35,765 bases of DNA from Flavobacterium sp. (GCF_028689845.1 NZ_JAQVCH010000027.1:1-35765); one strand, 5' to 3'; counted from the first letter of the stretch, positions 1 through 10,142 are shown. Notes: generated from the sequence alone by a model not told the origin. Numbers and translations: made by a program.

Positions 1-33
1 TTTGTCTATCATAACTATGTAAATATATAAAAT

Positions 34-103
34 GTTAAAAAGTTATTTCCGAAAATTTTTGAGCTTTTTAAATTAGCTCAAATTTTCAGAATAACTTTTT
101 AAC
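34..103. repeat. Imperfect 70-nt inverted repeat (long AT-rich hairpin)
   Basis: The arms begin gttaaaaagttatt and end aataactttttaac, continue inward through gaaaattt/aaattt(t)c and close with gagct/agctc around a short AT loop. Two small bulges interrupt about 27 paired positions. It lies beyond the 3' end of the minus-strand small-gene cluster and beyond that cluster's own terminator. It could be a second terminator or a repeat end; the sequence alone does not decide. Confidence 0.6.
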
Positions 104-213
104 TTACACAGTTCGTGGTATACTACCGGAATTTCACTATTAATCCAACTGGGAATTTTTGCCCATCTTGCCATAAAAAAACATTCGACTTTTCAATTAA
201 AGTTACTGTTGAA

Positions 214-245
214 TAAAAAAGCCCATTCCTTTAGGTTTGGGCTTT
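214..245 (-). terminator. Rho-independent terminator of the small membrane-protein cluster
   Basis: Read on the minus strand, an 8-bp stem aaagccca/tgggcttt (218-225 with 238-245) with a 12-nt loop is followed by a run of seven T (the A run at 214-220). It sits about 40 bp after the stop of the last minus-strand gene, as expected for the end of that transcript. Confidence 0.7.
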
Positions 246-285
246 CATTTGTTTAACTCTAAGGTCACCACAACGAGAGTTAAAC

Positions 286-474
286 TTATTTTTTGTGCTT
301 CTTACAGAGGTATTTGAGCAACACCGAAATTGAAAAACTCACGACAGCTCCAATACTTGCAAGGATTACTGTTTTTATCACATCTTCTGAGTTCAAATTG
401 GGTAACATACTCAAAAAAGTACCTCCGGCAGTTCCAACTAAAGTTGAATTACTGTGGCTGCTCATTCTTTTCAA
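286..474 (-). CDS. Small single-pass membrane protein, holin-like size
   Basis: This is a 62-aa protein of unknown function. The N-terminal half is polar and Ser/Thr/Asn/Gly-rich. A single hydrophobic segment at about residues 34-55 (VILASIGAVVSFSISVLL) is followed by the basic tail KYLCKKHKK, which predicts a cytoplasmic C-terminus. Its start overlaps the end of the upstream 73-aa gene by 26 bp in another frame, so the two are probably translated together. Size, single membrane segment and position behind a DUF5675 gene resemble the small holin-like proteins of phage-derived cassettes, but no family is recognised. A terminator follows the gene. Confidence 0.55.
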   Translation of the reverse strand: MKRMSSHSNSTLVGTAGGTFLSMLPNLNSEDVIKTVILASIGAVVSFSISVLLKYLCKKHKK

Positions 475-670
475 CAGTCAACTGACTAACTGCTGAAATA
501 ACTCCACCTGCAACAGCCACATAACCACCAACGGTAGTCACAATTACTGGCAAAGCAACTGGAGCAGTTAAAACAGCTGTACCAACGGTAGCCAATACCA
601 ATCCAATAGTTCGAAGCACTTTAAAAAACTTTGGTGTGGGAGCACTCGCTCTCTCTACAATTTTATTCAT
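449..670 (-). CDS. Small membrane protein with two hydrophobic segments
   Basis: This is a 73-aa protein. A basic N-terminus (MNKIVERASAPTPKFFKVLR) leads into a long hydrophobic stretch rich in Ala, Val, Gly and Thr, at about residues 21-64, enough for two short membrane spans separated by a Pro-containing turn (TAPVALPVIV). The tail TVEKNEQPQ is polar. It is the third gene of the minus-strand run, 29 bp after the DUF5675 gene, and overlaps the next 62-aa gene by 26 bp. Composition suggests a holin-like or pore-forming peptide, or just an inner-membrane anchor. I do not recognise the family, and the functional idea is inference from context. Confidence 0.55.
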   Translation of the reverse strand: MNKIVERASAPTPKFFKVLRTIGLVLATVGTAVLTAPVALPVIVTTVGGYVAVAGGVISAVSQLTVEKNEQPQ

Positions 671-699
671 AATCTACTTTTTTGTCATCCTGTAAGGAT

Positions 700-1092
700 C
701 TATTGAACAATTAATTCGACACTTTCATTTTCATCCAAAGCTTGATAAACAATATCTTTCAGTTTATTAAAAGCTTTCCGAGACATCAAACCAATTCCTG
801 GACCAGAAAGTTTAGTAACAGGAGCAATACAGCCTTGCAATTCCTTTTGGGCATTGTTAGCAGGATGAAAAAGAATGAATTTTCTATTTGGTACATCCAT
901 TACTTCCAAATGCCATTTGTATTTGGCACTGTATCGCTTTCTAATAAAATATTTCCCCTCCGGAATGCAGGAAACCTTCGTTTCGTTCATCTTCCACGGT
1001 AATTCAATTGTTTTGCAAATCAATTTACCTTCGCATTCGAGTTTACCATTCGTTCCTTCAGGGAAATAAGTTCTAGTTAAAAATAAAACCAT
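700..1092 (-). CDS. DUF5675 family protein
   Basis: This is a 130-aa soluble protein without a signal peptide. The pattern matches DUF5675 as I know it: an N-terminal beta strand with RTYFPEGTNGKL, a C.TIELPW motif, the CIPEGKYFIRKR segment, then VPNRKFILFHPAN followed by GCIAPV. H76 and C88 are the conspicuous conserved-looking polar residues; the H...GC arrangement is loosely like an L,D-transpeptidase active site, but the HG before the Cys is absent, so catalysis is not claimed. DUF5675 proteins are common in Bacteroidetes and in phage-like gene sets. Here it lies between a 251-aa hypothetical gene (36 bp upstream) and two tiny membrane proteins, so a cassette product is likely. The biochemical role is unknown. 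Confidence 0.75.
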   Translation of the reverse strand: MVLFLTRTYFPEGTNGKLECEGKLICKTIELPWKMNETKVSCIPEGKYFIRKRYSAKYKWHLEVMDVPNRKFILFHPANNAQKELQGCIAPVTKLSGPGIGLMSRKAFNKLKDIVYQALDENESVELIVQ

Positions 1093-1128
1093 ACTTCTAA
1101 ATTCTGATTTCTAATTTCTAACTTAAGA

Positions 1129-1884
1129 TTACAAACCACTAACTTGTACCAAGGAAAGCGGATTAAAAGCTCCATTTTTCAACGGATACATTTGTCCATT
1201 CACTTCCTGATAGAACTCTAAACCAAGAGCCAAAAACAAAGGTTTAGTACTGTTAGGCGTAACAGTATTAACTTGGTTAATAGCCACCGTTGGAGCAGCA
1301 TTCCATGGCAAAATAGCAGTTTCAGAATTCTCAACCACAAACGTTTCAGCTTCAAAATCAACTTCAGCTCCCGCTGAAATAATTTTAAAGTGCGTTGTCC
1401 CGGATGGTGCAGCAATCATGTTCGCAGGAACGAATGGTGGCAAGGTAACTGACACTTCACCTGTTACTCGATCGATAGCTCCTGTAAAAGGAGCATACAA
1501 ACTGGTACCAAGTTTTCCACGAATGTTAAACTCAAAACCGGTTAGCAATTCTGCCTCACCATCAATCACATTTCTCAAACCTCTTTCACTCACTTCATCA
1601 GCTTGAATCACTTTCATCATCCGCTGAGTCAATCGGCTCACCATTCTACTATCCGCAGAATTCAAAAGCAAAGCTCTCAAAGAAGTTCTTAGAATTTTTC
1701 CGGCCTTCCCTGCCCGTCCAAACTCAGCTCCATTCTCACGCGTTCTTTGAAACGCAGCATCATTAGCGATTCTACTAGCATCAATTCCGCCTTTTTCTCT
1801 CGCTAAATGCCCATCTTGAGTTTTGTAAAAGGTAATATCCCCGATAGTACCTTTCAATTTAATTATGCCTTTCTGTCTAGCCAC
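1129..1884 (-). CDS. Conserved Bacteroidetes hypothetical protein, GTG start
   Basis: This is a 251-aa protein of unknown function, resembling a hypothetical family I associate with Flavobacteriia. It starts with GTG at 1884, giving the N-terminus MARQKGIIKLKGTIGDITF; no in-frame ATG gives a better start. The basic first 70 residues (TRENGAEFGRAGKAG, LRTSLRALL) look nucleic-acid- or structure-binding. The rest is beta-rich with several hydrophobic strands and no signal peptide or membrane span. It is the first gene of the minus-strand cassette, with DUF5675 and two small membrane proteins downstream and a divergent HTH-like gene upstream. A phage- or particle-derived structural role is possible but not demonstrated. 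Confidence 0.65.
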   Translation of the reverse strand: MARQKGIIKLKGTIGDITFYKTQDGHLAREKGGIDASRIANDAAFQRTRENGAEFGRAGKAGKILRTSLRALLLNSADSRMVSRLTQRMMKVIQADEVSERGLRNVIDGEAELLTGFEFNIRGKLGTSLYAPFTGAIDRVTGEVSVTLPPFVPANMIAAPSGTTHFKIISAGAEVDFEAETFVVENSETAILPWNAAPTVAINQVNTVTPNSTKPLFLALGLEFYQEVNGQMYPLKNGAFNPLSLVQVSGL

Positions 1885-2028
1885 AACTTCAAAATTTAAT
1901 TCAACATTTGGTTTGCTTTCACAAACCTCTCACGACTCCATCATTCTAAATTTTGTTGCAACAGTTTCAAATGATCATAACAAAGATTACAAAGCTTTCT
2001 GCAAAAGAAAAAACCACTACTGTACCAT

Positions 2029-2058
2029 ATGTCCAAAATCGACACAAATGTCCAAAAT
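2029..2058. promoter_or_regulatory. Paired direct repeat ATGTCCAAAAT in a divergent promoter region
   Basis: The 11-mer atgtccaaaat occurs at 2029-2039 and again at 2048-2058, 19 bp apart. Both lie in the 280-bp gap between the minus-strand cassette (start 1884) and the plus-strand 67-aa HTH-like gene (start 2165). Spacing of about two helical turns fits a regulator binding one DNA face. No other feature explains the repetition. An operator is an inference. Confidence 0.4.
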
Positions 2059-2164
2059 GAACATAAAAACACACTCAATCAGTTTAAAAAATTATAATTA
2101 AATTGCAGAAGATTTTCTGCTCGTCAGAAGATAGTCAAAGCCTAATCAAAGGCATGGATAAAGT

Positions 2165-2368
2165 ATGAAAGCCACAGTAAAAAGAATATGTATCTATCCA
2201 AAAGACATTGAACGTATCACAGGCAAGAGTTACAGACAAAGTACCAGAATATTAAAAGCAATCAAAAAAAGCAACAATAAGCTTGATAATGAATTAGTAA
2301 CAATTGAAGAGTTCTGTCAATACACAGGTTTGAAAATTGAACAAGTAGAACCGCTCATTTTTGGGTAG
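2165..2368 (+). CDS. Small HTH-like protein (possible regulator or excisionase-type)
   Basis: This is a 67-aa, basic, mostly helical protein. KDIERITGKSYRQSTRILK has the spacing of a helix-turn-helix (helix, GKS turn, second helix), and the second half (VTIEEFCQYTGLKIEQV) looks like a MerR/AlpA-style winged segment. Small proteins of this type are frequent in Bacteroidetes and I do not know a characterised member. It is divergent from the 251-aa/DUF5675 cassette and shares the upstream region holding the paired ATGTCCAAAAT repeat. It is also the last gene before the tRNA-like fragment at 2594-2615. A cassette regulator or an excisionase-like directionality factor are both consistent; neither is proven. 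Confidence 0.6.
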   Translation: MKATVKRICIYPKDIERITGKSYRQSTRILKAIKKSNNKLDNELVTIEEFCQYTGLKIEQVEPLIFG

Positions 2369-2593
2369 ATTTAGAAATGATAAACTAGAATATTTATTCT
2401 TATAAACTTTCGATTATGCACTTAACTAGTTCATTTTTTAGTCACAATAAATGAGGCTTTCATTAGGTTTATTTCTTGTAATTTATTAATTTTACATCAT
2501 AAGATTTGATGATTCTTGCAGTAAAGATGCAAAATCGAGACCCTAGTTTTTTAGGTTTGAAAAACCACAGTAAAATAAAGGTGATAGCAGTTT

Positions 2594-2615
2594 GGTTCGA
2601 ATCCTGCTCTCCCCA
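2594..2615 (+). other. tRNA 3'-end fragment, candidate attachment site
   Basis: The layout is that of the last bases of a tRNA gene: T-loop TTCGAAT (2596-2602) preceded by GG, the 3' half of a T-stem CCTGC (2603-2607), a 7-nt acceptor strand TCTCCCC (2608-2614) and discriminator A (2615). The 5' partners are missing: the bases before the T-loop are TTTGG instead of GCAGG, and no GGGGAGA acceptor strand lies 70-90 nt upstream. So it is a fragment, not a functional tRNA. Duplicated 3' ends of this kind mark the far end of elements that integrate into tRNA genes. The intact copy would lie left of the window. Confidence 0.5.
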
Positions 2616-2677
2616 CAAACCAAAAACTCCCAATACGTCAAAAGCTTGCTTTTGACGTATTGGGAGTTTTTGGTTTG
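2616..2677 (+). terminator. 29-bp perfect hairpin directly after the tRNA-like fragment
   Basis: Arms 2616-2644 and 2649-2677 are exact reverse complements (29 bp) around the loop cttg. The left arm starts at the base after the tRNA-like discriminator. The right arm contains gggagtttttggtttg, with a short T run inside the stem. Position suggests the original terminator of the tRNA transcript. The right arm is also the beginning of the first 114-bp repeat copy. Confidence 0.55.
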
Positions 2678-2770
2678 GGTAAGGTTTCCTAACCCAGGCT
2701 CACCGGAGGTACTCCAATGTAACTTGCCACTAAAATGCTTTTGAAAACCTAAGAAACCTTACCACAAAAA
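2657..2770. repeat. 114-bp structured repeat, copy 1
   Basis: Copy 1 aligns without gaps to 2802-2915 at an offset of 145 bp, with only about five substitutions. It contains hairpin GGAG-gta-CTCC (2705-2715), an enclosing stem ggtaag (2678-2683) with cttgcc, and an alternative 9-bp stem gtaaggttt (2679-2687)/aaaccttac (2754-2762). No ORF of note crosses it. It lies between the tRNA-like fragment and the 3' end of guaB, in a 590-bp stretch without a gene. Confidence 0.8.
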
Positions 2771-2801
2771 GGGCTCTGATTTTTAAACGTCTCTTTTGTT
2801 A

Positions 2802-2915
2802 GTATCGGGAGTTTTTGGTTTGGGCAAGGTTTCCTAACCCAGGCTCACCGGATGTAATCCAATGTAACTTGCCACTAAAATGCTTTTGAAAACCTAAAAA
2901 ACCTTACCACAAAAA
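2802..2915. repeat. 114-bp structured repeat, copy 2
   Basis: This is the second copy, ungapped relative to 2657-2770. The inner hairpin here is GGAT-gta-ATCC (2850-2860): compared with copy 1, G2708:C2712 has become T2853:A2857, a compensatory change. The enclosing stem is ggcaag/cttgcc with a C-G pair where copy 1 has a T-G wobble. It ends at the A run that serves as the U tract of the guaB terminator. Confidence 0.8.
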
Positions 2916-2940
2916 AAGGATCTACTTGCGTATATCCTTT
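2911..2940 (-). terminator. guaB rho-independent terminator
   Basis: On the minus strand the stem aaaggat/atccttt encloses a second stem tac/gta capped by the tetraloop gcaa, and is followed by a T run (A run at 2911-2917). It lies about 20 bp after the guaB stop codon. Confidence 0.75.
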
Positions 2941-2959
2941 TCTAATTTATTATTTTAAA

Positions 2960-4432
2960 TTATCTTGAGTAGTTGGGTGCTTCTTTCGTTATCGTTACAT
3001 TATGTGGATGGCTTTCCCCTATTCCACTCGCTGTAATCCGAACAAACCGCCCTGTTTCTTGTAACGTTGGGACATCTTTTGAACCGCAATATCCCATTCC
3101 TGCTCGAAGTCCACCAATAAATTGTTGCATACTTTCGTTTAGTTCACCTTTATAAGGCACGCGTCCCACAATTCCTTCAGGAACTAATTTTTTTACATCA
3201 TCTTCAACATCTTGAAAATAACGGTCTTTTGAGCCATCTTCCATTGCTTCAATTGAACCCATTCCTCGATACGATTTAAATTTTCTTCCTTCAAAGATAA
3301 TGGTTTCCCCGGGAGATTCTTTTGTGCCTGCTAATAATGAGCCAAGCATGACACAGTCGGCTCCAGCAGCTATCGCTTTGGGAATATCTCCCGTATAACG
3401 AATTCCGCCATCGGCAATAACCGGAACGCCGCTGCCCTTAATCGCTGCCGCAACTTCTAATACCGCAGAAAATTGTGGAAATCCAACGCCTGCGATCACT
3501 CGTGTTGTACAAATAGAACCAGGGCCTATTCCCACTTTCACTGCATCAGCACCATGTTCTACTAAATAAAGAGCCGCTTCAGGTGTGGCTATATTTCCAA
3601 CAACGACATCCAAATTTGGAAATTTCGCTTTCACTTGTTTCAAAACCGTTACCACGCCTTGGGTATGTCCGTGAGCGGTATCAATCACCACCGCATCAAC
3701 GCCAGCATTGACTAAAGCAGTCGCACGTTCTAACGCATCGGCTGTGACGCCTAAGGCTGCGGCCACTCGCAATCGACCAAATCGGTCTTTATTGGCGTTT
3801 GGTTTTTGTGTTAATTTGGTGATATCCCGAAAGGTAATTAGTCCAATTAGTTTATAATTTTCATCTACAACAGGAAGTTTTTCTATTTTATTTTCTTGTA
3901 AAATACCTTCTGCTTCTTGTAGTGTAGTTCCTTTAGCGGCGGTGACTAATTTTTCAGTGGTCATCACCTCTAAAATAGAACGTTGGTTTACTTTTTCAAA
4001 ACGCAAATCGCGATTCGTAACAATACCTTTTAAAATACCGTTTTCATCTACTACCGGAATACCACCAATACTAAATTCTCGCATGGCCTGTTTGGCATCA
4101 CCTACGGTTGCTGATAAAGGCAAGGTTACGGGGTCGATAATCATTCCTGATTCGGCTCTTTTTACTTTTCTAACTTCTGCCGCTTGTTGTTCTATCGACA
4201 TGTTTTTATGTAAAACCCCAATACCGCCTTCTTGAGCCATAGCAATAGCCATTAAACTCTCGGTAACCGTATCCATCGCTGCTGAGGCAATGGGAACATT
4301 TAACGTTATATTTCTTGAAAATTTAGATTGAATGCTTACGTCGCGAGGCAAGACTTCTGAGTAGTTTGGAATTAGCAAAACATCATCGTAGGTTAATCCT
4401 TCGCCGATGATTTTAGTCGTGTGTGCTTTCAT
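2960..4432 (-). CDS. guaB: Inosine-5'-monophosphate dehydrogenase
   Basis: GuaB oxidises IMP to XMP with NAD+, the committed step of GMP synthesis, in the cytosol. The start is placed at the ATG at 4432 ([20 protein letters not shown], 490 aa, the usual family length) rather than at the ATG 30 nt upstream, which lies inside a promoter -7 box. The N-terminal barrel segment has SAAMDTVTE, two CBS domains lie at about residues 90-205 ([19 protein letters not shown]), and the catalytic loop [11 protein letters not shown] carries the active Cys at about residue 300. The phosphate-binding DGGIRYTGD and the flap KDRYFQ follow. It is the last gene of a minus-strand run after the YhhN-like gene, with its own promoter element and terminator. 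Confidence 0.97.
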   Translation of the reverse strand: MKAHTTKIIGEGLTYDDVLLIPNYSEVLPRDVSIQSKFSRNITLNVPIASAAMDTVTESLMAIAMAQEGGIGVLHKNMSIEQQAAEVRKVKRAESGMIIDPVTLPLSATVGDAKQAMREFSIGGIPVVDENGILKGIVTNRDLRFEKVNQRSILEVMTTEKLVTAAKGTTLQEAEGILQENKIEKLPVVDENYKLIGLITFRDITKLTQKPNANKDRFGRLRVAAALGVTADALERATALVNAGVDAVVIDTAHGHTQGVVTVLKQVKAKFPNLDVVVGNIATPEAALYLVEHGADAVKVGIGPGSICTTRVIAGVGFPQFSAVLEVAAAIKGSGVPVIADGGIRYTGDIPKAIAAGADCVMLGSLLAGTKESPGETIIFEGRKFKSYRGMGSIEAMEDGSKDRYFQDVEDDVKKLVPEGIVGRVPYKGELNESMQQFIGGLRAGMGYCGSKDVPTLQETGRFVRITASGIGESHPHNVTITKEAPNYSR

Positions 4433-4459
4433 GGTTGCAATTTGTAGTTGAATTGCGTG

Positions 4460-4467
4460 CAAATATA
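4460..4467 (-). promoter_or_regulatory. guaB promoter -7 element (TATATTTG)
   Basis: The minus strand reads TATATTTG, a match to the Bacteroidetes sigma-A -7 consensus TAnnTTTG, 28 bp before the chosen guaB ATG and just after the YhhN-like gene. A clear -33 TTG at the usual spacing is not visible. It shows guaB can be transcribed separately from the upstream genes. Confidence 0.5.
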
Positions 4468-4495
4468 AAAAAATTAAGGGAAAACTCCGTTGGAT

Positions 4496-7217
<2,722 letters not shown>

Positions 7218-7694
7218 TTATTTTGAATTGAGGATGTTGTCAATTTGCTGATACAATTGGCCATCGCTTAAAATAGCACCTTCTTGAATAATTTTAAAGA
7301 TGGCACTGTTTTTTTCTTCTTCATATTTTTTCTTTCCTACATGAATTTCAATGGCATCGGTAAACAAATTATTCACCATCCATTCCAAACCTTTTGTGGT
7401 CATAAAATCTGTTTCAGGCTCAAGCGATTTTAAAACAATTGATTGTACATCACTTTCTAAACAATGAAAAAGAAAAATATGATTTTTTGAAAAATGCTCT
7501 AAATAACTGGTTTGACTCAAAACGCCTTCCCAAATTAAATCGGAAAACACATCGAGTTCTTGCTCAGCTACTTCGGGTTTATTGGTTTTGATTTCGTCCC
7601 ATTCTTTTTTATCGATGGATTGACTGGCTAAAAAAGTTGCAAATTCTTGATGAAGGGATTCAAATTGTTCTTTGGTTAATCTTGTATATTTCAT
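7218..7694 (-). CDS. DUF6495-like conserved Flavobacteriia protein
   Basis: This is a 158-aa soluble acidic protein without signal peptide, membrane segment or recognisable catalytic motif. It is largely helical (LTKEQFESLHQEFATFLAS, WDEIKTNKPEVAEQELDVFSD). I associate the segment VFSDLIWEGVL and the ending with DUF6495, a family seen in Flavobacteriia, with moderate certainty. It lies between the uvrD-like helicase (107 bp upstream) and ligA (45 bp downstream), which hints at, but does not show, a link with DNA metabolism. The function is unknown. Confidence 0.65.
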   Translation of the reverse strand: MKYTRLTKEQFESLHQEFATFLASQSIDKKEWDEIKTNKPEVAEQELDVFSDLIWEGVLSQTSYLEHFSKNHIFLFHCLESDVQSIVLKSLEPETDFMTTKGLEWMVNNLFTDAIEIHVGKKKYEEEKNSAIFKIIQEGAILSDGQLYQQIDNILNSK

Positions 7695-7701
7695 TTTTTA
7701 T

Positions 7702-7728
7702 GAGTTGCTGAGATTCTGAGTTGCTGAG
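7702..7728. repeat. Short tandem spacer repeat upstream of the DUF6495-like gene
   Basis: gagttgctgag occurs at 7702-7712 and exactly again at 7718-7728, separated by attct. It is just upstream of the minus-strand ATG at 7694 and related to the spacer at 7179-7205. The rest of the 107-bp gap is AT-rich with nothing recognisable. Confidence 0.55.
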
Positions 7729-7801
7729 TTTTAATTTTGTTTTTATTTCTTTACTATTTTATGAAATCCTTTTTTTGTGTATTGAATACTGTAAACTAAA
7801 T

Positions 7802-10126
7802 CTACCCAATCACATCTAGTTTTGCAAAACGCAATAATAATTTTTTTATTCCGCCCACGTCAAATTTTATTTCGGCTTTTTTATCGGCTCCTACACCTTC
7901 TAAATTCAAAACTACACCTTTTCCGAATCGTTCGTGCATGACCACATTTCCTTGTGCTAATTTCGAATCAAATAAGTTGGCATTAGTTGGTGCACTTCCG
8001 GTAACGGGTTTTAATTTTCTAACCGTGCTTGTTGGTTCTTCGCCATAGCGTTTTGGAGGTGTTCCGTTTGTTGGTTTTGCCAATCGCAATTTCGATTTGT
8101 CTACATCGCCAAAAATATCGGTATCTATCATCGGTTTATAACGGTAGCCTGTTTCTATGGGACTGATGTATTCTATATAATCTTCTTTAATTTCTTCAAT
8201 AAAACGGGATGGTTCGCTATCCATTAATTTTCCCCATCGGTACCGCGATTGAGCATAAGTCAGATATGCTTGGTGTTCTGCTCTGGTTAAAGCGACATAA
8301 AACAAGCGGCGTTCTTCTTCTAACTCGCTTCGGGTGTTTAAACTCATCGCACTGGGAAATAAATCTTCTTCCAATCCGACAACAAAAACGGTTGGAAACT
8401 CCAATCCTTTGGCTAAGTGAATGGTCATTAAGGCTACGCGGTCATCATCGCCCGTATCTTTGTCTAAGTCGGTTGCCAAAGCTACATCTTCCAAAAATTC
8501 TGATAAAGCTCCACGTGCTCCGTCAATTTCACGTTGTCCTTCTGTAAAATCCTTAATTCCGTTTAATAATTCTTCAATATTTTCAATTCGGGCAATACCT
8601 TCTGGCGTTCCGTCTTTTTTTAATTCTTGTATCAATCCTGTTTTTTTACTAACATGATCGGCTAGAAAAAACGCATCTTGCTTTTCATTCAGTACCTGAA
8701 AACTTTTAATCATCATAACAAAATCTTCCAACTTTCGTTTGGTCCCTGCGTTGAGTTTTAAATCAATTTTATCAATGTTTTCCATCACTTCAAAAATCGA
8801 ACGTTTGTAATGATTGGCGGCTACAGTTAATTTCTCAACGGTGCTGTCTCCAATTCCCCTTGCGGGATAATTGATAACGCGAATTAAAGCTTCTTCATCT
8901 TTTGGATTGATAACCAATCGTAAATAACACAACACATCTTTGATTTCTTTACGTTGATAAAAAGACAAGCCGCCATAAATTCGGTACGGAATATCTCGTT
9001 TTCGCAACGCATCTTCCATCGCTCGTGATTGGGCATTGGTTCGGTATAAAATAGCAAACTCGCCATTTTTCATCTGGTTTCGCATTTTTTCTTCAAAAAT
9101 GGTGGCGGCTACAAAACGGCCTTCTTCCCCATCGGTAATGCTTCGGTTCACTTTAATTTTAGGCCCGTCCTGATTATGAGTCCAAACAACTTTGTCTAAT
9201 TTGGTTTTATTTTTATCAATAATAGAATTCGCCGCTTCGACAATATTTTTGGTCGAACGATAATTTTGCTCAAGTCGAAAGGTTTGTACGTCGGCATAAT
9301 CTTTTTGAAAATTCAAGATATTATTGATGTTGGCTCCACGAAATGCATAGATACTTTGGGCATCATCACCCACGACACAAATATTCTGAAAACGATCGGA
9401 CAAAGCCCGAACAATCAAATACTGCGAATGATTGGTATCTTGGTACTCATCTACCAAAATATATCGAAAACGATCTTGGTATTTGGATAAAACTTGGGGA
9501 TAACGATTTAATAATTCATTGGTTTTTAACAACAAATCATCAAAATCCATGGCTCCTGCCTTAAAACAGCGTTCAACGTAATTTTGATAAATTTCACCCA
9601 TACGCGGTTTTTTACTCATCGCATCGGCTTCTTGGAGCTCGGGATTATTGAAATAGGCTTTCACCGTAATCAAGGAATTCTTATAGGATGAAATGCGGCT
9701 AAAAACTTGTTTAGGTTTATAAATATCTTTGTCCAATTGCATTTCTTTGATAATGGCACCAATTAGTCGAACACTATCTTGAGCATCATAAATGGTGAAA
9801 TTGTTTGGATAGCCTAATTTTTCAGCTTCGATACGAAGAATTTTAGCAAAAACAGAGTGAAACGTTCCCATCCACAGATTTTTTGCCTCATTGCTTCCCA
9901 CGATATCGGCAATTCGTTTTTTCATTTCGCGAGCGGCCTTGTTGGTAAACGTGAGCGATAAAATATTGAATGCATCGACTCCTAAACTCATTAAGTAAGC
10001 AATTCGCATGGTGAGCACCCTCGTTTTTCCTGAGCCAGCACCAGCAATGACAATCATTGGTCCGTCTTTTTGAAGAACTGGAGCTTTTTGAGCTTCGTTG
10101 AGTTGATTTATATATTCTTGTATCAT
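7802..10126 (-). CDS. UvrD/PcrA-like superfamily 1A DNA helicase
   Basis: This is an ATP-dependent 3'-5' DNA helicase for repair and replication-fork processing. Counting from the upstream ATG at 10138, motif I GAGSGKT lies at about residues 33-39, motif Ia LTFTNKAAREM at 62-72, motif II DEYQDT at 230-235 and motif III GDDAQSIYAFRGA at 257-269. QNYRST, YRTNAQSRAMEDALR, MTIHLAKGLEFPTVFV and RRLFYVALTRA follow in order. The C-terminus ends with a PcrA-like tail (VVMHERFGKGVVLNLEG, a tudor-like segment). I prefer the ATG at 10126 (MIQEYINQLNEAQ, 774 aa), because the -7 box at 10143-10150 would leave the 10138 ATG essentially at the transcript start. PcrA versus UvrD naming cannot be settled from sequence alone. 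Confidence 0.93.
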   Translation of the reverse strand: MIQEYINQLNEAQKAPVLQKDGPMIVIAGAGSGKTRVLTMRIAYLMSLGVDAFNILSLTFTNKAAREMKKRIADIVGSNEAKNLWMGTFHSVFAKILRIEAEKLGYPNNFTIYDAQDSVRLIGAIIKEMQLDKDIYKPKQVFSRISSYKNSLITVKAYFNNPELQEADAMSKKPRMGEIYQNYVERCFKAGAMDFDDLLLKTNELLNRYPQVLSKYQDRFRYILVDEYQDTNHSQYLIVRALSDRFQNICVVGDDAQSIYAFRGANINNILNFQKDYADVQTFRLEQNYRSTKNIVEAANSIIDKNKTKLDKVVWTHNQDGPKIKVNRSITDGEEGRFVAATIFEEKMRNQMKNGEFAILYRTNAQSRAMEDALRKRDIPYRIYGGLSFYQRKEIKDVLCYLRLVINPKDEEALIRVINYPARGIGDSTVEKLTVAANHYKRSIFEVMENIDKIDLKLNAGTKRKLEDFVMMIKSFQVLNEKQDAFFLADHVSKKTGLIQELKKDGTPEGIARIENIEELLNGIKDFTEGQREIDGARGALSEFLEDVALATDLDKDTGDDDRVALMTIHLAKGLEFPTVFVVGLEEDLFPSAMSLNTRSELEEERRLFYVALTRAEHQAYLTYAQSRYRWGKLMDSEPSRFIEEIKEDYIEYISPIETGYRYKPMIDTDIFGDVDKSKLRLAKPTNGTPPKRYGEEPTSTVRKLKPVTGSAPTNANLFDSKLAQGNVVMHERFGKGVVLNLEGVGADKKAEIKFDVGGIKKLLLRFAKLDVIG

Positions 10127-10142
10127 AGTTTTTAGCAAACCT

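Noticed and set aside
2520..2615. Functional tRNA or tmRNA gene
   Set aside because: Only the T-loop to discriminator part is present; no matching acceptor 5' strand, D-arm or anticodon arm can be built upstream, and no tmRNA tag frame is visible.
2657..2915. Integron attC sites or an insertion sequence
   Set aside because: The cores do not fit the RYYYAAC/GTTRRRY pattern, there is no transposase, and terminal inverted repeats with target duplications are not seen.
4433..4462. guaB start at the upstream ATG (500 aa)
   Set aside because: That ATG lies inside the TATATTTG promoter element, and the ten extra residues are not part of the normal 490-aa family length.
8209..8657. Plus-strand open frames inside the helicase gene
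   Set aside because: They are antisense to a complete, motif-bearing helicase and their translations look like no protein family.
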